DNA of 64,000 nt from Haematobia irritans (taxonomy: Eukaryota > Arthropoda > Insecta > Diptera > Muscidae): contig NC_134400.1 of assembly GCF_050003625.1 (NCBI RefSeq), forward strand, positions 223,054,085 to 223,118,084, written 5' to 3'. The translations under genes and the position numbers were made by a program. Below are positions 1 through 10,315 of the stretch, piece by piece; positions within the stretch are counted from its first letter, which is position 1, and every line of letters starts with the position of its first letter. The notes below the pieces were generated by a model. The model did not search any database. It was not told the DNA's origin and saw only the letters and a list, made by a program, of their open reading frames with translations.

Positions 1-173
1 TGTTACAAAATTGTTATTTTTGCAATAAAAAAATATTTTAATCAAAAATCAGTCAATTTCGTTTATATCAAGCACTGTTACTGACTATAAATCTTTAATA
101 ACCCACATTTCGAAGTTTCATTATAAAAATTTAATATAGTATAAATATAAATGTGTAAATTAAAAAAAGTGTT

Positions 174-245
174 CGGTCGGAGCAGGGATTGAACCCACGA
201 CCCTTTGCATGCAAGGCAGACATGCTAACCACTGCTCCACGTGGC
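174..245 (-). other. tRNA-like module (SINE-head type) inside E repeat
   Basis: On the minus strand there is an A-box-like part around AGCAGTGGTTAGCATG and a B-box GGTTCAATCCC, followed by a T-rich stretch that could stop RNA polymerase III. The presumptive acceptor strands do not pair, so this is tRNA-derived rather than a working tRNA gene. The same module sits at 61152-61224 and resembles the heads of the SINEs in this window. Confidence 0.65.
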
Positions 246-364
246 AAACAAATGTATGTTTCTGTTAAATAATGTTATGTTTGCATGGGCTCGTGGGCGC
301 TGCAAACTATGCTATATAAATATAACGTATAACGATAATTATCTGCTGGTGACTATAACAGCTA

Positions 365-431
365 CGTAGCCCAGTGGATAGTGTGTTGGCTTACAAACTG
401 TATGGTCCTCGGTTCGATTCTCCGTGCAGGC
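365..431 (+). other. second tRNA-like module inside E repeat
   Basis: An A-box-like TAGCCCAGTGGATAGTG and a B-box GGTTCGATTCTCC stand at tRNA-like spacing. The cloverleaf is not convincing. Homologous modules occur at 53341-53413, 28800-28861 (minus) and 60968-61034 (minus), always inside E-type repeats. Confidence 0.55.
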
Positions 432-744
432 GAAAGGTAAACTTTAAAAAATGTATAAAAGTGAATAATTTCTGCAACATTATTTGTATTACAGAAAAAG
501 GTGCCAAGAACTAAAATATTTCGTGTAAGTGAAAATTACGAGTATGTTAGGGAATGAGCACAATCGTCTTTGGGAAAAATTCTTCCAAGCATATAATATT
601 TTTGGGCTCAAAATGCTTCCAAACATATAATATGTTCACATAAAACAAACATATTAATGTTTCGGCAGTATCCAATAATATATGTACTTCCTGCAAAATA
701 TGTTTGGAACATATGTTAAAGAAGCGATTTTTTTTGAGGGTGTA

Positions 745-1977
745 GGGTTAGTCATATTTCGCCTACCAGATATGAAACCTTATTAAGAAATAAACGGATT
801 GACTACAATTTATTTCACAATGAAATGAGTCCCCAATTTTGGGAACTTATTTCATTTTTTATTTTGGGGATTTATGTCATGGAGCCATTAAAATCGATGT
901 TTAGTGTGCTCAAAAATTCAATTGTTTGAGCCGATGTGTTGCTCAAGGTTGCATTGTCGAGTTGAAGAGTTGTTGGTTGATTTTTTCGATTTTTTGGAAG
1001 ACAACTGACAAACAAATGATTGTATACCCCTCAGAATTGATTATTCTTATTGTTGTTCTAGTGGAACGATGTCCAGTTTTTTTTTCCTTAAAAACTGGCA
1101 ATACTATAATGGAAGTGCTTCGTGCGCGAGCAACTTTTATTGGATTTGCCTCAACTTGGAATACCCATACAGTCAACTGCTGTTTACTTTCGGGCTCATA
1201 CCCGTAGGCTCCCTGTCCAAAATGGGAATGCAGTAGGGAGTTAATTAAATTTTATGGCATTACTTGCCATACTTACTGCTTCTCCAATCAATTCTTTTTA
1301 TAAAGAGATAAGACTTCCAGAACGAATTTTTTATGCTCCAGAAGCAAATAGGTCTGATGTAGAGCTTACTCTAACGGAAGACTCTTATCGAAAATTGGCA
1401 AGGTATTTTGGAAGGGCTTATGGAAAGTTTCTAAAACAATCAGTAATTTTTTTGCTGGCGTCATTGGAAAAATCTTGTGAACACAATTCATAAAATAAAT
1501 TAATTATTTTTGGTGTGCAATTAACAGAGCCATGCATGTTCATTAAAAATACTAACAATATTAATTTTATGTAAAATATTTAAAATCGTGGCTGTGAGTA
1601 TATCGATGATTTCTTGTGATGAATTTGATGTATATGTGCCTTATGCTACTACCCACCTGACCACAACGTTCGTTATCGTATTCGATATAGAAATATTCTC
1701 GGGTTTTTCTCGAAGAAAACTATCGAAAACGATATCGAGAATGGTTCGAAAAAATTTCGAAAAACGTTCATCTGTCGTGCTGTTACTGCCAGCAAACTCT
1801 TCGTTTTCGAAGGCTTGCTAGTGATTCGTTAAAGAAGGTTTCGCGATATCTATAATTGATCGTTAACGAATCTATTTCGAATTCGTTTTCGTATTCGATA
1901 TAATTCCGCTTTCGAAGGTTTTCTATACTGTTTTATTCCCATTATAAGTTGTGTAGTAAAAGAAAATGTTCAAGTTT
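745..1977. other. no recognisable gene; TTCGAA-rich patch at 1660-1925
   Basis: Short open frames are present on both strands, but none shows a family motif. At 1660-1925 the sequence is unusually rich in TTCGAA and TATTCGATAT words, including partly palindromic pairs, and a similar patch recurs at 2385-2470. The sequence around 829-860 resembles 21479-21512. Confidence 0.4.
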
Positions 1978-2313
1978 GTTTTTATTTTATTACAACACAA
2001 TATAGATAATTATAATACAAAATAATATAGATATTAGTGTTGCGAACAAAATACTTAAAATATTTACATTTAAAGTGATTTAAGGCACTGCATTGACTTC
2101 TTTGCGAGGAATTTCTTATTAAGCCGGTCGGGGCTATGCCATGGAAAAGGACTATAATCAATGAGTAACATTTTCCTGGATACATCTGAAAATTAAACAT
2201 GAAAGAAAATTTTTAGTTTTTTTAAATATATATATAAATAAATTACTTACCTCTTTTAGATTCGCTAAGACACTTCACCCGCACTTAACAATTTCTTAAA
2301 CTAAAATGACTTT
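1978..2313 (-). CDS. candidate small spliced gene or gene 3' end, unrecognised
   Basis: On the minus strand there is a strong splice donor (exon end GAG, then GTAAGT at 2250-2245) and an acceptor TTTAATTTTCAG ending at 2186. Together they define a 65-base intron, typical of flies. The downstream exon (2185-2070) reads in frame to a TAA at 2072-2070, and overlapping AATAAA signals lie about 85 bases further on (around 1985-1990). In the spliced frame an upstream TAA at 2289-2287 is followed by 16 codons and then a methionine, giving a 33-residue basic peptide (contains SPFPWHSPDRLNKKF) or a longer one if more exons exist. An initiator-like TCATTT lies near 2309. The product is not recognised. 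It could be a small gene, the last exons of a decayed gene or chance; no start codon is seen in the first exon. Confidence 0.3.
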
Positions 2314-2521
2314 TTAATCTCTGTTTTTGTCAAAAACAAACATGGCGAAACACCAACAAATAAGCCGAAAAATATACGTTATTACTTCGAAACAGCGAAC
2401 GTTCGAAATTTTTCTATTATCGAACTTTTCTCGAATAATGTGCGCGTAAATTTATTTCGAAAAATGTTCGCTTTAGCGAACCTTCGCAATTTCTCGGCAC
2501 TTTGGTCGGATGGGTATCTAC

Positions 2522-3200
2522 TAGAGGTCTGCATCGAATAACATTTCACTACATGTTTGCAATTCGCTGTCGAATATAGTACACACACTGTCTTTCTCTC
2601 AGAGCGCAAGTAGTGAAGTGAAGAGAACACTTGCTTGTCAAATACCACCAAGTACTTATCCGAAACAATATGTGTTCCGAAAAAAAGGAACAATAAAAAT
2701 GTAAGTACTTGAGAAAAAGTACAACATGGATTCTCTTCACTCCACGTGGTACCACAAGTATTTCTCAGTTATGTGCGAAGCAAAACTTTCCATTATTATT
2801 AATAATAGATATGTATGTATATCACATATTTCATATATTTATGTATGTCACACACTTACCTTAACGTTTGCCGTTCTTTATAACAAACCAAAACATATAT
2901 TATGGAGAGTAACTGTTTTTTTGTATTTCTGAAACTGCACGTGGTACATGGAGTACTCTATGAAGTTTTCTTCTCGCAACATACTCGACGTGATCACTCT
3001 GAGTACACTTTAATAAGAGGGAAAGAGGAATATGTGTTTGTTGGTAGTGAAGACATCAGAGTAGCAACAAGAAGTTACTCGTGGCTTTTGGTGTTCATCA
3101 AAATGTGTACCAATAGTTTTGCGACTCTCTCAAATAGATGTACTCATGTAGCAAGTACACGTGTACTCTGCATTTACAAATGGAATTGTGCAGACCTCTA
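2522..3200. mobile_element. hAT-type MITE with 8-bp target duplication
   Basis: Terminal inverted repeats TAGAGGTCTGCA lie at 2522-2533 and, inverted, at 3189-3200. They are flanked by GTATCTAC (2514-2521) and CTATCTAC (3201-3208), an 8-bp duplication with one mismatch. Eight-base duplications are the hAT signature. The 679-base interior has no transposase and contains many short GTACAC/AGTG motifs. The TIR resembles that of the element at 41712-42191. Confidence 0.75.
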
Positions 3201-3208
3201 CTATCTAC

Positions 3209-4339
3209 ACACAAGGCCCAACCATAGAAGGCCTCTTCAGATGTAATGCAAATCATGTAGTTAGATGGAAAACCAAAAAGGAATCAAATTAAAATCTCAC
3301 ACAAACAATTACGATACATGGCAAAGGATAGATTAGCATTTGCCACAAGCAATAAAATTCGTTAATTCGTAAATGATAATGACACTTGCCAAGAAATTAA
3401 TGCAAAAATGGGCTGGGTAAAAACACTGAATATTCGATTCGATGTGTAACCCAATTCGTAAAGTTAACCTTCATAATATTTAATACTGAAGGTATGGCAA
3501 ATTGAGTCTATGTTTTAGTGAATTGAATTTTTTCCAACATTAAAATGATGGTTTCGTTAGGGCTTGAGATAAAAATACTGGAATTTGGGTATTTTTTTTT
3601 TTGTGTTCATTGTTAATACATTGTACATGGCTGCCTGAAGTTAATTACAACTTATTGAATTATTAAATTAGATCCGCATGTGCATCACACAGATATGGCA
3701 AATTGAAGAGGTAAAGTACAAAAAAAAAATGGTGCCTAACACAGATGAATGATGCTTTCTCCCAATAGACTTGCCGTTTAGATATCGTTTTGTTGCATCT
3801 TGCTTTTTGTTTTTGTTTGCTTGTTATATTAAATTAAATCATTAACTTATGATAATGATTTTATTTATGATAATTACAGGCTTCTAATTCAATTAGTTGG
3901 AGGATCTCTCACTCGCTATACCCCTGACTGTTCACAGTGGTTGGCTTTGCTTCATTGCGCATAAATAATCCACCAGAAATGAAACATTTTTCGGGTTTGG
4001 TCTTATACCCGTGCGTCAGTGGTTGGAGGATTATGTTTATCTCACAAAATGTATGAGCGTGAATAATAAAAACTACATTATTACCACAGAACAAAACGTA
4101 TGGCAATATTAAACTCGTGTATTTATTTATAGGGTCCTTCGAGGCAAGAGGCAAATAAATAATGTTTATATTTACTAATTTGTCATAAATCACAATTTTA
4201 TATATTTTCCAATAAACAATAAGAAGATGTCGATACAATTGTTACACTTAGGGCCAAACGAATAAGTACGCCGGGACTTGAAGCGTTAAATATCTCTGAG
4301 GGATAGCGTTTAACTGAAAGTACTCCTTACGGGTGCCTG
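3209..4339. other. no gene recognised
   Basis: AT-rich sequence with scattered short open frames lacking motifs. Nothing repetitive within the window was identified here. Confidence 0.4.
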
Positions 4340-4985
4340 CACTGAAAAAAATATTGTCGCGAGGCCAAAGATTTCATGTCCTTAAAATACGAATACGAAT
4401 TTTGCTTAGCAAAGAAGACACATTTCTCAGATATAAAGTTTTTTTCCTTATCCGAAAGTCGATAAACTTTTCAATGAAGTCGTTTTTCCTTATAATTAAG
4501 TGATTCGAATTAAAAAAGGGTATCATAACATGAAAGAAAAATTTATTGCATTAAAGTCACATTGACTTTAATTATTCAGAAAAATTCCTTAAAATTAATG
4601 AAATTGTCTTTAAACTTGTTGTCTTTTTGCATCCTGACTACAAAGCAAAAATATGTTCAACAATAGAACATGTTTTCCAACTCTTTTTTTTAAGACATTT
4701 TAAACTTGAAACATAGCAAAATTTCTACTGGAAGTCGGGCCCGAATTTCAAAATTTATGTTGTCGTTAACACGTTTGTAAAAGACTTTGATAGCGTATGA
4801 AGACAAAAACTCGAAACAACGAACAATTAAAATTTGCTTCCTAGTACACAAAACTCAAAATTAAAAGAGAATTGTGTCTTAAATTTGTCCTTACTTGAAC
4901 TCTCCGCTTCTTTAGCTCGGAATCAATACCAAAATCCTTAGAGTAAAGACAAAATCTTTGGAAATGGGCATGCTTTTTTTCAGTG
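4340..4985 (-). mobile_element. B-family MITE
   Basis: It begins CACTGAAAAAAATATTGTCG and ends TTTTTCAGTG. It is the reverse of the B copies at 11430-12087 and 29136-29712, with shared internal phrases such as a GTATTGATTCCGAGC-like block and paired TTAAAGAC words. The flanking dinucleotide is TG on both sides instead of the usual TA. No ORF. Confidence 0.7.
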
Positions 4986-5130
4986 TGATATGTATTGCAA
5001 CCAGTTTGCAATATTTTCTAAACCTCACGTCTGGCATCTGACAGATTTATTCAAGAGACAGTTTGTTTTGTTTACAAGGGTAGTGATAGGGAGATTGTTT
5101 GACTGAAAACCACATGAGGCTATGGTGAAG

Positions 5131-5781
5131 CTCTCAAAAAAAAAAAAAAAAACAATTTACTTGGATCCAAAGTTTTTAACCTTCCTTTAAGAGTTTTGGT
5201 ATTGTTTCCGAGCCAAAGATGCGGCTTCTTTAAAATAAAGATTTGTTTTAAGGAATCTATCTAGCTTTAAATCTAGTATCTATAAAATTAAAATTAGGAT
5301 ACCGATCTCATTTATCGAATTTTCATTCTCTTTTTGCAATATAAATTTATTTATTTATTTTTTTAATTTATTAATAAAGCTGCAAATGTACAAACACGAC
5401 CACTTTAAAAATACAAATTATTACACATACTTGAAATTAAAAAAAAAAAATTGGATTCCAAAAATACTTTAAAACAAAATTGCAAAGTCCTCAAAATAAA
5501 TCTTAGCCTGTATTTAAAGCTTTTTTATGTTAAATTTAAAAATTCAACATTATAGTTAATTTAAAGACGATTTCTTTTCAAATAAAAAACGTTTTTCTTT
5601 AATTTAAGGAAAATTTTCCATAGTTCAAAGACAAACGATTTTAACGAAGGGATTTTAATTTCCAAGGGACGTTAATTTCCAAGGTTCGTGCAATTTACAC
5701 AATTTATGATATTGTGTAAATTACATTTCCTAAAATTAAGTTTGCATAATCTTTCATATTAGGTGCATATTTATTACAGTG
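5131..5781 (+). mobile_element. A-family MITE
   Basis: It starts with CTCTCAAAAA followed by the family phrase TTTACTTGGATCCAAAG and ends ATTACAGTG followed by TA. The order of internal blocks is the same as at 33286-35374 and 10428-11095. The left terminus is degraded. No coding capacity. Confidence 0.7.
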
Positions 5782-5814
5782 TACTATTGCTCAGTACCGT
5801 AATAACTGGTAGAG

Positions 5815-6620
5815 TTGCATTGCGTCCAAAAAGCGGAGGAAAAAACACAGTAACAACGTCAGAAATGATCCGCCGATGGCAGCATTATGGGCCGCCATAA
5901 CAGCCTATGATCGCTCTCCCCTCATATTCATCGACCGTATGGTCATTGCACCACCGTGGTGCAATGGTTAGCATGTCCGCCTTGCATACACAAGGTCGTG
6001 GGTTCGATTCCTGCTTCGACCGAACACCAAAAAGTTTTTCAGCGGTGGATTATCCCACCTCAGTAATGCTGGTGACATTTCTGAGGGTTTCAAAGCTTCT
6101 CTAAGTGGTTTCACTGCAATGTGGAACGCCGTTCGGACTCGGCTATAAAAAGGAGGTCCCTTATCACTGAGCTTAACATGGAATCGGGCAGCACTCAGTG
6201 ATAAGAGAGAAGTTCACCAATGTGGTATCACAATGGACTGAATAGTCTAAGTGAGCCTGATACATCGGGCTGCCACCTAACCTAACATGGTCAGTATTAT
6301 CATGAAATTTTCCAGAACAAATTATTGAAGCCCTGACAAACAGTTCCGCCGCATACCATGGACATTCCAACAGAACTCTGCACCATTGCACTCAGCATGA
6401 ATGGCTTCAAAAAAGAGTTTCCTCCCTTCATTTCTGCCGCACAATGCCTCCAAAAACCTCTGTCGTTGGACATTTGTGACCGAGGCATTTTGGTGAGTAA
6501 GGTTGGCAGTAAAAAATACCAAAGTGTGGATTATCTCATGGTAGCGCTATGCGGGGAATGGGCCAAAATACCGCAGATCCACTTTCGCCACTATTCATGC
6601 CTAAGATTGGTAATTTGAAC
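5815..6620 (+). pseudogene. fossil Tc1/mariner-type transposase, split by a SINE
   Basis: Conceptual reading in shifting frames gives transposase-like blocks. Before the SINE there is ALWAAITAYDRSPLIFIDRMV, which corresponds to the common V(M)VWxGIT..GRTPLIFI block. After it come WTFQQNSAPLHSA, matching the family's WTFQQDxAPxH block, and then SAAQCLQKPLSLDICDRGILVSK and YQSVDYLMVALCGEWAKIPQ, matching the C-terminal WPPxSPDLNPLDxxxWxILExKV and AL+xEWAKIPQ regions. The second catalytic Asp is Asn here (QQNSAP). The piece at 6358-6618 stays open, but frameshifts and a stop separate it from the earlier block. A SINE interrupts the gene at 5946-6286. This family differs from the DD37E copies elsewhere in the window. 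Clearly non-functional; the subfamily is uncertain. Confidence 0.7.
5946..6286 (+). mobile_element. tRNA-derived SINE, near full length
   Basis: The head is tRNA-like (TGGTGCAATGGTTAGCATG, B-box GGTTCGATTCC). The body carries AAAAAGTTTTTCAGCGGTGG and GCAGCACTCAGTGATAAGAG, and the tail is CTAACCTAAC. ATGGTCA flanks it at 5939-5945 and 6287-6293 as a target duplication. Other copies lie at 19718-20026, 57442-57765, 59518-59839, and fragments at 6820-6960 and 12260-12427. Confidence 0.88.
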
Positions 6621-6819
6621 GAATCTAAACCGATTCTAAAATTTGATATTATTTCCGACATTTGTCGCCTTTGAAAATTATTAAAAATATTTAAAAACAA
6701 GTATAAACGGCCGTAAGTTCGGCCAGGCCGAATCTTATGTACCCTCCACCATGGATTGCGTAGAAACTTCTACGAAAGACTGTCATCCACAATCGAATTA
6801 CTTGGGTTGTGGTATCTTA

Positions 6820-6960
6820 GGTTAGGTTAGGTTATGTGGCAGCCCGATGTATCAGACTCACTTAGACTATTCAGTCCATTGTGATACCACAGTGGTGAAC
6901 TTCTCTCTTATCACTGAGTGCTGCCCGATTCCATGTTAAACTCAATGACAAGGGACCTCC
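6820..6960 (-). mobile_element. 5'-truncated SINE inserted in the Helitron-like element
   Basis: The reverse-oriented SINE tail (GGTTAGGTTAGGTT, then GGCAGCCCGATGTATCAG) continues to AAGGGACCTCC. Perfect 10-base target duplications TGGTATCTTA flank it at 6810-6819 and 6961-6970. The sister element at 12797-14362 lacks the insertion. Confidence 0.88.
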
Positions 6961-7302
6961 TGGTATCTTAAATCGTTTTCTAAATTGTGAGTTAGTCCAT
7001 ACATTAGACAACAAAAATATGTGTAAGTAAGTCTACAAATAATTACGAATCGATATGGACTTTTGCACGGTACGTAGGGAGACAGAATTGAAATATGGGG
7101 GTCGCTTATATGGGGGATATATACAATTATTGATATGGACCAATTTTTGTGTGATTGGGGATCGATTTATCTGAGGGCTATATATAACTATAGACCGATA
7201 TGGACCTAGTTAGGCATGCTTGTTAACGGCCATATACTAGCACAATTTCAATTGACTCGGAAGAAATTTGCTCCTCCAAGAGGCTCCAAAACCAATCGGT
7301 TA

Positions 7303-8373
7303 TATGGGGGCTATATATAATTGTGGACTGATATGGACCACTTTTGGCATGGTTGTTAAATATCATATACTACCACCACGTACAAAATTTCAACCAGATC
7401 GTATGAATTTTGCTTCTCCAAAAGGCACCGGAGGTCAAATCTGGGGATCGGTTTATATGGGTGCTATATATAATTATGGACTGACATGAACCAATTCCTG
7501 CATGGTTGTTGGATACCATATACTAACATCACCTATCAAATTTCAACCGAATCGGATGAATTTTGCTCTTCCAAGGGGCTCCGGAGGTCAAATCGGGGGA
7601 TCGGTTTATATGGGGGCTATATATAATTATGGACCGATTTCGACCAATTTTTGCATGGGAGTTTGAGGCTATATACTACCACCATGTACCAAATTTCAGC
7701 CGAATCGGATGAAATTTGCTTCTATTAGAGGCCTCGCACGCCAAATCGGGGGATCGGTTTATATGGGGGCTATATATAATTATGGACCGATGTGGACCAA
7801 TTTTTGCATGGTTGTTAGAGACCATATACTAACACCATGTACCAAATTTCAGCCGGATCGGATGAAATTTGCTTCTCTTAGAGGCCTCGCAAGCCAAATC
7901 GGGGGATCGGTTTATATGGGGGCTATATATGATTATGGACCGATGTGGGCCAATTTTTGCATGGTTGTTAGAGACCATATACCAACACCATGTACCAAAT
8001 TTCAGCCGGATCGGATGAAATTTGCTTCTCTTAGAGGCCTCGCAAGCCAAATCGGGGGATCGGTTTATATGGGGGCTATATATAATTATGGACCGATGTG
8101 GACCAATTTTTGCATGGTTGTTAGAGACCATATACTAACACCATGTACCAAATTTCAGCCGGATCGGATGAAATTTGCTTCTCTTAGAGGCCTCGCAAGC
8201 CAAATTTGGGGGTCCGTTTATATGGGGGCTATACGTAAAAGTGGACCGATATGGCCCATTTGCAATACCATCCGACCTACATCAATAACAACTACTTGTG
8301 CCAAGTTTCAAGTCGATAGCTTGTTTCGTTCGGAAGTTAGCGTGATTTCAACAGACGGACGGACGGACGGACG
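7303..8373 (+). repeat. seven 153-bp tandem units
   Basis: The phrase TATGGGGGCTATATA or a close variant starts at 7303, 7456, 7609, 7762, 7915, 8068 and 8221, each exactly 153 bases apart. Units from 7609 on are nearly identical; earlier ones are more diverged. Because 153 is divisible by three, the array keeps an accidental open frame (7709-8611) on the plus strand and another on the minus strand. Confidence 0.93.
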
Positions 8374-8392
8374 GACGGACGGACGGACGGAC
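8353..8392 (+). repeat. (GACG)n microsatellite
   Basis: About ten GACG units near the 3' end of the Helitron-like element. The inverted sister copy has a shorter CCGT run at 12929-12957. Confidence 0.95.
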
Positions 8393-8816
8393 ATGCTCAG
8401 ATCGACTCAGAATTTCACCACGACCCAGAATATATATACTTTATGGGGTCTTAGAGCAATATTTCGATGTGTTACAAACGGAATGACAAAGTTAATATAC
8501 CCCCCATCCTATGGTGGAGGGTATAAAAAACAGATTGCGCTTTACTTTGATGCATTACATATCAGTCACTCTGTAAATGCAGAGATAGCTGTCATTCATA
8601 GTTTAGTATAACAGAGTGAACTTCGTAATAGTCGTATCTGTTACCCTCTAATTTATTCTTTTGAATTCTCAATAATTCAAAGCGTATTTATTATTTTGTC
8701 CTTTAGTGTAAATACAGATATATGTGCCATTCCATATTATTTTGAAAAAATATATATATTATCATTTTCAAATGTTAAACATTTTTCAAAAAAAAAATGT
8801 AGCAAACAAAAACAAA

Positions 8817-9046
8817 CACGCAGAGAAGGAATATGATCACCTCAAACATGTTTTAAGAGCAAAATGTTATTTTTGTATGGTGACCATGTAACATGTTTGT
8901 CACTAAAATGTTATTTTCTCGTCAAATATAACCTGCTTGCCTAAATCAGATACATGATTTCCGAGAAAATAAAACCATGTTACATGGTCACCACCCAAAA
9001 AAAAAAATTGCTTTTAAAACCTGTGATCATATTCCTTCTCTGGGTG
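8817..9046. mobile_element. palindromic MITE, 230 bp
   Basis: CACGCAGAGAAGGAATATGA at the left is mirrored by TCATATTCCTTCTCTGGGTG at the right. The inverted homology continues inward through the ACCATGTAACATG region, so most of the element can fold into a hairpin. A related piece lies near 23145-23225. No ORF. Confidence 0.75.
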
Positions 9047-9195
9047 AATATTCACTAGTATATTGGAAATGTCTCCTTAAACTCAATTAAAAGCTTATAT
9101 TTCGAAGACATAAGAATATAACCTCCACGTATACTAATTTTCTGGTTTTGAGTTATTTACCAGCTAAAAAATCCATCCATAGTTTTTAGATCCTA

Positions 9196-9599
9196 CACAG
9201 AAAAAAATTTCCGTAGTTAAACTAACGCTAAATTCAACTTATTTTTATTGGAAAAAATTTATTTGTTTGTAGTTAAATTTTATTGTTTTTATCGAAATTG
9301 TCCACAGCTTAATGAAATTTTACTTTTTTTAAGTATGTCTCAAAAGTTTTATGAACTAAACGTGAGTATAAAGTTCAATTACCGTACACATAAGTTCAAT
9401 ATGAACTAAAGCAAAAGAAGATTTTCGTACGATTCCCACAATTTGGCGCCAATTATTTTCTTCTTTACTTTTAGTTCATTTTTTCTTCTATGAGATGATG
9501 TAATTTGCAGTTAAATCTCCAAATGTGGAGTAAAATTTAGTTCAATTTTCGTGTGAGGTATTTTATTCTTCCTATAAAACAGTTCACTTTTTTTCGGTG
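9196..9599 (+). mobile_element. C-family MITE, 404 bp, TA-flanked
   Basis: It starts CACAGAAAAAAATTTCCGTA and ends GTTCACTTTTTTTCGGTG, with TA at 9194-9195 and 9600-9601. The second copy at 11102-12257 shares both ends. Confidence 0.8.
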
Positions 9600-9601
9600 T
9601 A

Positions 9602-10313
9602 CTAAAATTCTTCTTCATTTCAATCCACAGTTTGATGTGCCTCAATAGATTTGTTAAACAATCTCCCATGGCTTTACATGGTGTTACTCATATAAAAAAT
9701 AACCAAATTTATTTCTTAGCCTGCATATTAATATTTACAGGATGTGTCTCTTTATAATGATGGCCATAATTGATAACTTATGTTTTTTGTTATGGCAAAA
9801 CGGCGATAGCGGCGCCATTCTTCTCCTTCCAATTTTACTTTTTTTTTTCGCAGCCATTCAACAATTTAGCCTGAAGAAAACGCAAACACCTCTTAATAAA
9901 AAAACAAAACCCTCAAGCCGGATAAAATCCCCGAAAATAAACATCAAAAGATGCTTTTGTTGGTAACTTTCTTCCGTTTGGTTGACTTTCGTATGCTTTT
10001 GTTTTCCATTTTTTTTTTGTTTTGTTTTTTATTAACCACGAAATGTGCCAACTGTTATTGGTAATAAGTGCTTCCCCCGAACATTGTTTATGTTCTGTGG
10101 CTCAACGAAAATATTATTCTATCATAATTTTCACGGACAGTATGATAAGTTCATTGAACTTTGGAGGTAATTTCTTGATAAAGACCAAATGTAAAGAGGT
10201 TACTTTAAATGACTAACGTTGATATAAAAATAATTAACAAAAGCTATATTCAAATGCAAATTAGATTAAAAAATACGTATATCTATCGATAGGGTATTAA
10301 TATCATTGATAAC
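9602..10313. other. no gene recognised
   Basis: Contains short open frames (for example 9742-9966) that are lysine/leucine rich from AT bias. No motif, splice pair or repeat family was recognised. Confidence 0.4.
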
Positions 10314-10315
10314 TA

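Larger units (their letters stand above)
1..742 (-). repeat. E-type repeat, left copy, inverted relative to 60655-61301
   Basis: Read on the minus strand, this segment matches 60655-61301 on the plus strand over its whole visible length. Matching parts are the CACCCTCAAAAA terminus (736-742), the blocks of CATATGTTTGG-like boxes at 590-720, two tRNA-like modules and an AT-rich tail. A TA dinucleotide follows the terminus at 743-744. The other end lies beyond the window. No protein-coding potential was seen. Inference: a non-autonomous DNA element. Confidence 0.8.
6694..8530 (+). mobile_element. Helitron-like non-autonomous element (DINE-1/mini-me type)
   Basis: The 5' end carries a GC-rich dyad, ACGGCCGTAAGTTCGGCC and the following GGCCGAA. 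The centre consists of 153-base tandem repeats (7303-8373). A (GACG)n tract (8353-8392) and a conserved 3' block around GAATATATATACTTTATGGG follow, and the end is GGAGGGTATAAAAA. This combination of 5' dyad, tandem repeats, GTCY-type microsatellite and TATAAAA end is what is known for Helentron-associated DINE-1/mini-me elements of Diptera. A second, inverted copy is at 12797-14362. No replicase/helicase gene is present. A SINE fragment is inserted at 6820-6960. Confidence 0.8.

Noticed and set aside
174..245. Functional tRNA gene
   Set aside because: A- and B-box-like parts exist, but acceptor strands do not pair and the sequence is part of a repeat; the same holds for 365-431, 53341-53413 and 61152-61224.
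7709..8611. 300-codon open frame with 51-residue repeats
   Set aside because: It is a by-product of a 153-base tandem repeat, whose length is divisible by three. The opposite strand is also open, and the repeat is non-coding in the inverted copy.
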